NCBI RefSeq assembly: GCF_029889885.1
Contig: NZ_JARANY010000004.1
Span: 1 to 64,000 of the forward strand
DNA: 64,000 nt
Source: Chromohalobacter sp. 296-RDG
GTDB lineage: Bacteria; Pseudomonadota; Gammaproteobacteria; Pseudomonadales; Halomonadaceae
Direction of reading: 5' to 3'
This document shows positions 57,001 to 64,000 of the stretch, in pieces. Within the stretch, counting starts at the first letter, position 1. Each line of letters opens with the position of its first letter. Below the pieces are notes generated by a model. That model worked only from the letters and a program-made list of their open reading frames with translations. It did no database searches and was not told the DNA's origin. Made by a program: the position numbers and the translations under genes.

Positions 57001-57276
57001 ATGTTAGGTGGAATCAGTATCTGGCAACTGCTGATCGTTCTCGGCATCGTCATCCTGATCTTCGGTACCAAGAAGCTCCGCAACCTCGGCAGCGACCTGG
57101 GAGGCGCCGTTAAAGGCTTCAAGAGCGCCGTCGGCGAAGAGGAACAGCAAAAAGCGCAAGACGACGAGGACACGACGCAGCAGCGTGTCGAGCATGAGGC
57201 AAACGACGAGACGCTCGACACCCAATCGAAAGCCTCTCCATCGTCCAAGGCCGACGAAACCTCCGAGCGGAAGTAA
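57001..57276 (+). CDS. tatA: Sec-independent translocase subunit TatA
   Basis: 91 residues. Short TM helix (about 7-22) with [19 protein letters not shown] in part, hinge FGTKKL, amphipathic helix [18 protein letters not shown], then an acidic tail. It forms the Tat pore for folded proteins. AAGGAGAG ahead. Confidence 0.95.
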   Translation: MLGGISIWQLLIVLGIVILIFGTKKLRNLGSDLGGAVKGFKSAVGEEEQQKAQDDEDTTQQRVEHEANDETLDTQSKASPSSKADETSERK

Positions 57277-57281
57277 CCGCC

Positions 57282-57677
57282 ATGTTCGATATGGGCTTTC
57301 TCGAACTGATGATCATCGGTGTCGTGGCCCTGTTGGTGCTAGGGCCCGAGCGTCTGCCCACGGCGGCGCGCACCGTGGGCCTATGGATCGGCAAGATCAA
57401 GCGCACAGTGTCCGGCATGCAGCGTGAAATCAACGCACAGCTGGAAGCCGAGGATCTGCGCCAGAAGCTCAACGAGCAACAACGCAAGCTCGATGCCGGT
57501 CTGCACAAGGTCCGCGACGGGGTCGAACGCCACGCCGACGACACCGATACGCATCACGCCAGATCACGCCGGGACCCGGCGGCACCTGGACCGGATGATG
57601 ACGCCTCGGCGGCACGTCCTGCCACCTCCCGTGAAACACCCGATGCCTCGTCCGCCAAGGATTCCAACACCCCATGA
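57282..57677 (+). CDS. tatB: Sec-independent translocase subunit TatB
   Basis: 131 residues. N-terminal MFDMGFLELMIIGVVALLV in part, hinge LGPERLP, amphipathic helix (RTVGLWIGKIKRTV), coiled region and a polar tail. With TatC it recognises twin-arginine signals. Its stop overlaps tatC as ATGA. Confidence 0.95.
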   Translation: MFDMGFLELMIIGVVALLVLGPERLPTAARTVGLWIGKIKRTVSGMQREINAQLEAEDLRQKLNEQQRKLDAGLHKVRDGVERHADDTDTHHARSRRDPAAPGPDDDASAARPATSRETPDASSAKDSNTP

Positions 57678-58453
57678 GCGATACATCGTCTCGCGAGCCG
57701 GAGGAGCACGCCCAGACACCCCTGGTCGAACACCTGATCGAGCTGCGCTCGCGGCTAGTCAAGGCGGTAGCCGTGATCGTCGCCATCTTCGCGGCGCTTT
57801 ACGCCTTCTCCAATGACATCTACAGCTTCGTTGCCGACCCGCTGATGGCACTCTTGCCAGAAGGCGCGCAGATGATCGCCACCGAGGTGGCCTCACCGTT
57901 CCTGGCGCCTTTCAAGCTGACGCTGTTCACGGCCTTGTTCATCGCCGTTCCCTTCGTGCTCTACCAGGCCTGGGCATTCATCGCGCCGGGCCTCTACCGG
58001 CACGAGAAGACCTTGGCATTTCCCCTGCTCGCCTCGAGCATCCTGTTGTTCTACGGCGGCGTGGCCTTCGCCTATTTCGCGGTCTTCCCCCTGTTGTTCG
58101 ACTTCTTTGTCCACACCGGGCCGGAGAACGTCACGGTCATGACCGATATCAATCAGTATCTCAATTTCGTGCTCAAGCTGTTCTTCGCCTTCGGTGCGGC
58201 CTTCGAGATTCCCATCGCCACTTTCCTGCTGATCTGGACCGGCGCGACCAGTGTCGAGAGTCTCGGCAAGAAACGCCCCTACGTGCTCGTCGGCTGCTTC
58301 GTGGTCGGCATGCTGATGACACCCCCGGATGTGGTCTCCCAGAGCCTGCTCGCCGTCCCCATGTGGCTGCTGTTCGAGATCGGCATTCTCTTCGGCCGCC
58401 TGGTTCCGCGTCGCCGGCACAACACTGATGACGAGTCACATAGCGAAAGCTGA
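57674..58453 (+). CDS. tatC: Sec-independent translocase subunit TatC
   Basis: 259 residues, six TM helices. N-terminal TPLVEHLIELRSRLVK, the conserved YQAWAFIAPGLYRHEK (in parts) and Phe/Glu-containing AAFEIPIATFLL. Receptor for twin-arginine signal peptides; PhoX, encoded nearby, is a predicted client. Confidence 0.97.
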   Translation: MSDTSSREPEEHAQTPLVEHLIELRSRLVKAVAVIVAIFAALYAFSNDIYSFVADPLMALLPEGAQMIATEVASPFLAPFKLTLFTALFIAVPFVLYQAWAFIAPGLYRHEKTLAFPLLASSILLFYGGVAFAYFAVFPLLFDFFVHTGPENVTVMTDINQYLNFVLKLFFAFGAAFEIPIATFLLIWTGATSVESLGKKRPYVLVGCFVVGMLMTPPDVVSQSLLAVPMWLLFEIGILFGRLVPRRRHNTDDESHSES

Positions 58454-58491
58454 TATCCCGATAGGTGGACCGCTCTTCTAGCCCGCCGCCA

Positions 58492-58509
58492 CTGTCATAT
58501 ATCTGTCAC
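58492..58509 (+). promoter_or_regulatory. Pho box of ppk
   Basis: CTGTCATATATCTGTCAC, two CTGTCA repeats 11 bases apart, essentially the PhoB consensus. A -10-like CATACT (58520-58525) lies 10 bases after it, so PhoB would sit at the -35 position. 57 bases separate the box from ppk. Confidence 0.85.
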
Positions 58510-58565
58510 ATAGGAGCGTCATACTGTCGCCCCAATAGTTGGTCACCCCCGACGACAGGGAGCTC

Positions 58566-60770
58566 ATGATGGACGGTACGCGCTCTTCCGATGTTCCCCT
58601 CGGTAGCGACAACGTCACCTCTCAGGAGGGCGGTGAAACACCCCCGCTTCGCGTCAACCGCACGCGCACGGGCATTCACGCCAAGCCCGCGCCATCCCCC
58701 GGGGCCGATCTCGACGATCCAGTACTGTACTTCAACCGTGAGCTCTCGCACCTGCAGTTCAATATCCGTGTACTCGAGCAGTCCCTGGACCCTTCGCATC
58801 CGCTGCTCAACCGGCTGATGTTCCTGCTGATCTTCTCTTCCAATCTGGACGAGTTCTTCGAGATTCGCGTGGCCGGACTCAAGCATCAGATCGCCCTGGC
58901 CCGCGAGGAAAGCGGCGCCGATGGCATGCCGCCACGCCAGGTGCTGACCGAGATATCGCGCATCGCCCACGAGCAGGTCGAGCGGCAATACCACATCCTC
59001 AACGAGACGTTGATTCCCGCGCTCGAGGAACAGGGCCTACGCTTCCGGCGCCGTACGCAGTGGACCGAGGCCCAGGCCGATTGGGTACGCGAGTATTTTG
59101 CCGAGGAGATCATGCCGGTGATCAGCCCCATCGGCCTCGACCCTTCGCATCCCTTTCCGCGCCTGGTTAACAAGAGCTTGAACTTCATCGTCGAACTCGA
59201 AGGCACCGATGCCTTCGGTCGTGAAGGGGGACTTGCCATCCTGCCCGCACCACGCTCGCTGCCACGCTTGATGCGCCTGCCACGCGAGCTGAGCGAGGCT
59301 GGCTATACCGAATATGTCTTCCTGTCGTCGATGATCCACGCCCATGCTCAGGAGGTGTTTCCCGGCATGCAGGTGCGCGGTTGCTACCAATTCCGCCTGA
59401 CGCGCAACGCCGATCTGGCCGTTGACCCCGAAGACGTTTCGGACCTGGCCTCGGCCTTGCGCGGGGAACTGCTGGCACGACGCTATGGCAGCGGCGTACG
59501 CCTCGAGGTGGCCGATAATTGCCCCGACCGGTTGACGCACTTCCTGCTCACCCAGTTCGAACTCGAGGCGGCGGATCTGTACCGCGTATCCGGCCCGGTC
59601 AACCTTACCCGGCTGATGTCGGTACTCAGCGACGTCGACCGCCCCGATCTTTTGTATCGCACCTTCACGCCCGGTTTACCGCGTCAGGTCAAGAGCGACG
59701 TCAGCCTGTTCTCGCAGATCGCCCAGAACGACATTCTGCTGCACCATCCCTTCCAGTCGTTTGCACTGATCGAGGACTGGCTCCAGGAGGCCGCCAGCGA
59801 TCCGGACGTGCTGGCGATCAAGCAAACCCTGTACCGAACCGGCGCCGATTCGCCCATCGTTAGCGCCCTGGTCGATGCCGCACGCAACGGTAAGGAAGTC
59901 ACCGTGGTCATCGAGCTGCGGGCGCGTTTCGACGAGGCCGACAACCTCGCGCTGGCATCGCGTCTTCAGGAAGCCGGCGCCATCGTCATCTACGGCGTCA
60001 TGGCCTACAAGACCCATGCCAAGATGCTCCACGTGGTCCGCCGTGAACGCGGTGCGCTGCGCTACTACGCGCATCTAGGCACCGGCAACTATCACTCCAA
60101 GACCGCCAAGTTGTACACCGACTACAGTCTGCTCACTGCCAACGAGACGCTGTGCGAAGATGTTCACAAAGTCTTTCAGCAGCTCTCGGGAATGGGCAAA
60201 CCGCGTCAGATCGATACGCTCCTGCACGCGCCGTTCGTGCTGCACGACCGCCTGGTGTCGATGATTGATCGCGAAGCGCGCTACGCGGAAAAGGGTCACA
60301 AGGCACAGCTGATCATCAAGTGCAATTCGTTGACCGAGCCGCAGCTGATCCGCGCGTTGTATCGCGCTTCGCGCGCCGGCGTGCAGTGCGACCTGATCGT
60401 TCGCGGCATGTGCTGCCTGCGCCCCGGGATCGAAGGAATCTCCGACAATATCCGGGTGCGCTCGATCATCGGTCGCTTCCTGGAGCACACCCGCGTTTTC
60501 CACTTCCACAATGGCGGCAAGCCCGAAACCTGGTGCTCCAGCGCGGACTTCATGGAGCGCAACATGTTTCGCCGCGTGGAGACCTGCTTCCCACTGCTCG
60601 ACAAGAAGCTCGCCCAAAGCGTGCGCAAGGACCTGGCTACCTACTTGGTGGACAACTGCCAGAGCTGGGAGCTACAAACCGATGGTCGTTATCGCCTCCT
60701 CGACGCCGGCGATGCCGAACCTGTCAGCACCCAGGAAACCCTGCTCTACGCCTACGCCGCCAAGCCCTGA
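58566..60770 (+). CDS. ppk: Polyphosphate kinase 1
   Basis: 734 residues from the first of two adjacent ATGs (the second, 58569, is as likely; AGGGAG lies 3-6 bases ahead). Reversibly makes polyphosphate from ATP. N-domain NLDEFFEIRVAG, catalytic His regions AYKTHAKMLHVVRRE and HLGTGNYHSKTAKLYTD, and C-domains with RSIIGRFLEHTRVFHF. The first 50 residues are a variable, charged extension. Pho box upstream predicts induction at low phosphate. Confidence 0.96.
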   Translation: MMDGTRSSDVPLGSDNVTSQEGGETPPLRVNRTRTGIHAKPAPSPGADLDDPVLYFNRELSHLQFNIRVLEQSLDPSHPLLNRLMFLLIFSSNLDEFFEIRVAGLKHQIALAREESGADGMPPRQVLTEISRIAHEQVERQYHILNETLIPALEEQGLRFRRRTQWTEAQADWVREYFAEEIMPVISPIGLDPSHPFPRLVNKSLNFIVELEGTDAFGREGGLAILPAPRSLPRLMRLPRELSEAGYTEYVFLSSMIHAHAQEVFPGMQVRGCYQFRLTRNADLAVDPEDVSDLASALRGELLARRYGSGVRLEVADNCPDRLTHFLLTQFELEAADLYRVSGPVNLTRLMSVLSDVDRPDLLYRTFTPGLPRQVKSDVSLFSQIAQNDILLHHPFQSFALIEDWLQEAASDPDVLAIKQTLYRTGADSPIVSALVDAARNGKEVTVVIELRARFDEADNLALASRLQEAGAIVIYGVMAYKTHAKMLHVVRRERGALRYYAHLGTGNYHSKTAKLYTDYSLLTANETLCEDVHKVFQQLSGMGKPRQIDTLLHAPFVLHDRLVSMIDREARYAEKGHKAQLIIKCNSLTEPQLIRALYRASRAGVQCDLIVRGMCCLRPGIEGISDNIRVRSIIGRFLEHTRVFHFHNGGKPETWCSSADFMERNMFRRVETCFPLLDKKLAQSVRKDLATYLVDNCQSWELQTDGRYRLLDAGDAEPVSTQETLLYAYAAKP

Positions 60771-60771
60771 C

Positions 60772-60806
60772 CTCGAAGCTCGAAGCTCGAAGCTCGAAGC
60801 TCGAAG
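60772..60806. repeat. Five-unit 7-bp tandem repeat
   Basis: Five CTCGAAG units directly behind ppk. The unit is the complement of GAGCTTC (rotated), so it is the same family as 27316-27385. Confidence 0.88.
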
Positions 60807-60819
60807 GCAGCCTAAAACA

Positions 60820-60854
60820 AACCGCCTCCGTCGCAATAAGCGGCGGAGGCGGTT
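60820..60854. terminator. Bidirectional terminator between ppk and phoX
   Basis: Long stem AACCGCCTCCG / CGGAGGCGGTT (with flanking pairs), then CTCCTTTT on the + strand; convergent genes on both sides. Confidence 0.8.
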
Positions 60855-60900
60855 CTCCTTTTAATTTCTCGACGCGTAGCGGCGCTTGTATCGCTTTCAG

Positions 60901-63048
60901 TTATACTCCGACCTGGCCACCATCGTCTTTCTGGATCACGACCGTGGCCGCTCGTGGACGCACGTTGTCAGCGGCAGCGCGCGTGGCATCCTGCGTCGCG
61001 GCATCGGGGTTCGCCGGCCAATTGCCGGGGTGCTGGATATTGATAAATAACGCTGTCTTGTCGGGCGTAGCGAAGATCCCCGTTACTTCGCAGCCATTGG
61101 GGCCGACCGCGAACCGCTTGAGATGCTGCTGATTGCCGGCATCCACCACCGAGGCTTGGCCACTATCGTGTGATAAGGCATTCGGCACCACCGCCAGCAC
61201 TTGGTCGTTGGTCTGCTCGGCGACGCCATCGTAGCCATTATCGGTCTCGATCCAGAGGATGCCCTGGCCATCGCCCCGCGCGTCATACCACAGTCCATCG
61301 GGGCTGGCGAACTGGTTATGTTCGGTCAGCCCTGAGAGGTTGGTCGTGTCGTCCGCGGCGGCACCGAACACGAACACCTCCCAGTCGAAACGCGTGACAT
61401 CATCGCCTCGCTCCCGCCAACGCAGAATCTGACCACTTTCGTTATCGGCCCGTGGATTGGCGGCATTGGTGGGAGCCGTGGCATAGCCAGCACCCGCAGC
61501 ATCGATATCGCCGCCGTGGGTGTAGGTCGGCTGAGTATTCTCCGCTGTACGGTCGGCGTTGTTGGTCAACGTCATGTAGACCTCACCGGACACAGGGTCG
61601 ACGGTCCCCCATTCGGGACGGTCCATCGGCGTAGCACCGAGCAGATCGGCGGCGTCGCAGGTATGCACGATGACGCCTGCCCGATCGTCCTCCGCCAGCG
61701 ATAGGGCCTGCGCCAGCGTGCGCCCGTCCGCCACGCGCGCATCCGGCTCGAGGGGCAGCCACTCACCACTGCCATCGGCGTTGAATCGCGCGACGTAGAG
61801 CGTGCCTTGGTCCATATATTTGGCGCCCAAGGCCAAGCGATCGTAACCCTCACCGGGACGATTGGCATCCGTCGGATCCCATTTGGCATCGGAGACGAAC
61901 TTGTAGATGTATTCATTGCGCGAGTCGTGCCCGGAGTAGAAGACTACCGGCTCTCCCGCCGTTAGTTTGCCGGGCCAGCAGCCCTCGTGGCGAAAGCGCC
62001 CCAACGCGGTGCGCTTCACCGCCCGGGATTGGCCATCGTAGGGGTCGATCTCCACGACATAACCAAAGGTGCGCGTCTCGTTACGATAGTCGTCGCGAGG
62101 CTCCTCACCCTGCGGCGTGACGTCGAAACGCGCGAACTCGTCCTCGCGCTCACCATCGGTGCCGGCGGCGGTCTCCCAGCCATAGCGGCCGCGTTCGGTG
62201 GGCAGCCCCAGGCGCGCATCATCGATATTCAACTCGCCTCGGTTGACGAAGACCTCAGGCCAGTTTTCCTCGCAGGTCAGGTAGGTGCCCCATGGCGTGA
62301 AGCCATTGGCACAATTGTTGTTGGTGCCTCGCGTGCGCGTGCCCTCCGCGGAATAACGGGTTCTGACGTAGTCGCTGCCGGCCACGGGACCTGCCAAGTC
62401 TATCGGCGTAGCGCTGGTGAAGCGGCGATTGTGGGCGTCGCCGAGCACATGTACCCAGTGGCCATCTTCCTGCTTGCGAACCCGCACGATGGTGACGCCA
62501 TGGGCGTTGATCTCGGTGCGCACCTCGTCGGCGGGACGCTGGCCTGCATCGGCATTCGTCGGCCCACCGCGCGGCGCCCAGAGCGCCTTCTGGTCGATGT
62601 ACTCGTTGTTGAGGGCCAGCAGGAAGTCTCGCGAGGCATTATCCTTGCCCAGCGGGAAGGCATGCATGCCGTCGTGATGCATCCCCACGCTGCGGGCCTG
62701 TGTCTCGGCGGTCATCTCCTGCTCGTGATGCCAAGTCGGCCCTTGCTCATCCAGCGGCGTGCCCCAGGGAATCAACACCTGGGCGGTATAGCCCTCGGGC
62801 ACTACCACGGCATCAGTGCGCGAGCCACGCAGCGATTCGAATGCCAGCGCCAGCGGCGTCTTCTGGGCACCGCTTTCCTGCGCCCTGGCCATATTGAGAC
62901 CGCCGAAGCCACCCAACATACCCAAGGCGGCCAGGCTCAGGCCGCCGCGCATGATGTCGCGTCGCGACACATGGCGTGCCATCACCGATGAAAACGGCTC
63001 GTTATTGCTAGGATTCAGGTTGCTGTGATTCTCGATTTCCTTGCTCAT
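60901..63048 (-). CDS. phoX: PhoX-family alkaline phosphatase, Tat-exported
   Basis: 715 residues. Twin-arginine signal VSRRDIMRGGLSLAAL at about 28-43, cleavage near MARAQ. PhoX/DUF839 beta-propeller body with VLIPWGTPLDEQGPTW, MHHDGMHAFPLG, NNCANGFTPWGTYLTCEEN in parts, GRFRHEGCWPG and WFDAR-like LWYDARGDGQG. Calcium/iron-dependent phosphatase of the periplasm or surface that frees phosphate from esters. A Pho-like box lies 75 bases upstream; tatABC are 5 kb away. Confidence 0.93.
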   Translation of the reverse strand: MSKEIENHSNLNPSNNEPFSSVMARHVSRRDIMRGGLSLAALGMLGGFGGLNMARAQESGAQKTPLALAFESLRGSRTDAVVVPEGYTAQVLIPWGTPLDEQGPTWHHEQEMTAETQARSVGMHHDGMHAFPLGKDNASRDFLLALNNEYIDQKALWAPRGGPTNADAGQRPADEVRTEINAHGVTIVRVRKQEDGHWVHVLGDAHNRRFTSATPIDLAGPVAGSDYVRTRYSAEGTRTRGTNNNCANGFTPWGTYLTCEENWPEVFVNRGELNIDDARLGLPTERGRYGWETAAGTDGEREDEFARFDVTPQGEEPRDDYRNETRTFGYVVEIDPYDGQSRAVKRTALGRFRHEGCWPGKLTAGEPVVFYSGHDSRNEYIYKFVSDAKWDPTDANRPGEGYDRLALGAKYMDQGTLYVARFNADGSGEWLPLEPDARVADGRTLAQALSLAEDDRAGVIVHTCDAADLLGATPMDRPEWGTVDPVSGEVYMTLTNNADRTAENTQPTYTHGGDIDAAGAGYATAPTNAANPRADNESGQILRWRERGDDVTRFDWEVFVFGAAADDTTNLSGLTEHNQFASPDGLWYDARGDGQGILWIETDNGYDGVAEQTNDQVLAVVPNALSHDSGQASVVDAGNQQHLKRFAVGPNGCEVTGIFATPDKTALFINIQHPGNWPANPDAATQDATRAAADNVRPRAATVVIQKDDGGQVGV

Positions 63049-63122
63049 GGTCTCTCCTCACGGCGATCGACCGACAGGATCGTCGGGCACAAGTTATATG
63101 TGCCTTACCTTAGAGAGACGAT

Positions 63123-63140
63123 ATGACAGAAGGATGAAGT
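63123..63140 (-). promoter_or_regulatory. Weak Pho-box-like site before phoX
   Basis: On the - strand ACTTCAT-CCTT-CTGTCAT: one perfect and one degenerate half site at the correct 11-base period, 75-92 bases before the phoX start. Confidence 0.45.
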
Positions 63141-63143
63141 CCT

Positions 63144-64000
63144 TCAGGCTCGTGAGTCACGCAATCGCTCGGCGGCCAATGTCAGCAGGTGCTCGGTACC
63201 TTCCCAACCCAGGCAGGCATCGGTGATGGAGACGCCATAACGCATGGCCCCCGGCTGCAACGGCTGTTTGCCTTCGTGCAGGTGGCTTTCCAGCATCACG
63301 CCGATCACATCGCGATTGCCAGCCAGACGTTGTTCGAGCACATCGAACATGACCTCGGTCTGGCGGCGATGGTCCTTGCGTGAATTGGCATGGCTGCAGT
63401 CGATCATCAGGCGCGGCGCGATGCCGGCGTTGTGTAGCTCGCGGCGACAGGCATGCACCGAGTCCGCATCGTAGTTAGGCTTGCCATGTCCGCCCCGCAG
63501 CACGATGTGGGTATGCGGGTTGCCCTCTGCCTCGCGCATCGCCGGGCGCCCGGTATCGTCGAGGGCGAAATGACGGTGCGGGTGCGCAGCGGACTGCATC
63601 GCAGCAATGGCGACATCGACGCTGCCATCAGTACCGTTCTTGAAGCCTACTGGGGCGCGCAGGCCACTGGCGAGTTCACGATGGATCTGCGACTCGGTAG
63701 TACGCGCCCCGATGGCCACCCAACTGAGCAGGTCCTCCAGGTATGGCGCGGCCATCGGCTGCAGCAATTCGGTGGCCACGGGCATGCCCAGGGCAGCGAT
63801 GTCACGCATCAAGCGCCGCGAAACCTCCAGGCCCTGCGCCATGTCGTCACTGCCATCCAGATGCGGATCATAGGCGAACCCCTTCCAACCCACGGTGGTA
63901 CGCGGTTTCTCGACATAGACGCGCATGACCATCAGCAGACGGTCGTCGAGGCGCGCGGCGAGCTCACTGAGCTTTTCGGCGTATGCCAGCGCCGCGCGCG
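63144..64000 (-). CDS. DAHP synthase, C-terminal part (5' end outside window)
   Basis: Open to the window edge without a stop, so about 285 codons of the 3' end are present. Class I alpha DAHP synthase (AroF/G/H): RVYVEKPRTTVGWKG (with PEP-binding), DPHLDGS, ATELLQPMAAPYLEDLLSWVAIGARTTESQ in parts, GFKNGTDG, LRGG-HGKPNYD, and CSHANSRKDHR. First step of the shikimate pathway. Which feedback isozyme it is cannot be read without the N-terminus. Confidence 0.95.
   Translation of the reverse strand, partial: RAALAYAEKLSELAARLDDRLLMVMRVYVEKPRTTVGWKGFAYDPHLDGSDDMAQGLEVSRRLMRDIAALGMPVATELLQPMAAPYLEDLLSWVAIGARTTESQIHRELASGLRAPVGFKNGTDGSVDVAIAAMQSAAHPHRHFALDDTGRPAMREAEGNPHTHIVLRGGHGKPNYDADSVHACRRELHNAGIAPRLMIDCSHANSRKDHRRQTEVMFDVLEQRLAGNRDVIGVMLESHLHEGKQPLQPGAMRYGVSITDACLGWEGTEHLLTLAAERLRDSRA

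Overview
The window is a 64 kb piece of a GC-rich gammaproteobacterial chromosome. Gene order (mutS-fdxA-rsmZ, cinA-recA-recX-alaS-lysC-csrA-tRNA, pilMNOPQ-aroK-aroB-gltBD, rpmE/priA-argS-SPOR-hslVU, ubiEJB-hisE-tatABC, ppk/phoX) together with acid-rich proteins (PBP1A, MutS, AlaS) points to the Halomonadaceae, most likely Chromohalobacter or a close Halomonas relative. That placement is inference from gene content and order; no database was searched. Almost everything is housekeeping DNA. There is no prophage, insertion sequence or CRISPR array.

Layout. 1-5.8 kb: tail of a VTT-domain membrane protein, then a tightly overlapping cluster of a GNAT-like 'thermostable hemolysin' protein, an AMP-forming acyl ligase, a heme-oxygenase-like diiron (HDO) enzyme, an SDR and a periplasmic TPR protein, followed by a luciferase-like flavin monooxygenase. 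This cluster is the best candidate for an uncharacterised pathway. 5.9-8.6 kb: transaldolase and xylulokinase, with a decayed end of a polyol dehydrogenase. 8.6-12 kb: PepSY/two-component module with a divergent PepSY-like protein. 12.1-19.5 kb: two identical tRNA-Arg(ACG), tRNA-Ser(GCT), csrA, lysC, alaS, recX, recA (with a perfect LexA box), pncC. 19.7-27.2 kb: mutS, fdxA, an rsmZ-type sRNA with GacA box, eno, kdsA, pyrG. 27.4-33.4 kb: gltD and gltB separated by 22-bp repeats. 33.9-40.4 kb: aroB, aroK and pilQPONM. 40.7-45.9 kb: PBP1A, a DUF481 outer-membrane protein, malic enzyme, rpmE. 46.1-53.4 kb: priA, argS, a SPOR protein, hslVU behind a sigma-32-like promoter, a DUF971 protein. 53.5-58.5 kb: ubiE, ubiJ, ubiB, hisE, tatABC. 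58.5-64 kb: ppk1 behind a near-perfect Pho box, Tat-exported PhoX phosphatase with a weaker Pho-like box, and the end of a DAHP synthase.

How the parts connect. CsrA/RsmA and an RsmZ-like decoy RNA carrying eleven GGA motifs lie 10 kb apart, so both ends of the Gac/Rsm switch are visible. Phosphate storage (Ppk1), phosphate scavenging (PhoX) and the Tat translocase that PhoX needs are neighbours. pyrG-kdsA-eno, pilMNOPQ-aroKB, gltBD, ubiEJB and hslVU look like operons. Starts were chosen by conserved N-termini, ribosome-binding sites and overlaps; many genes are open further upstream because of the high GC content.
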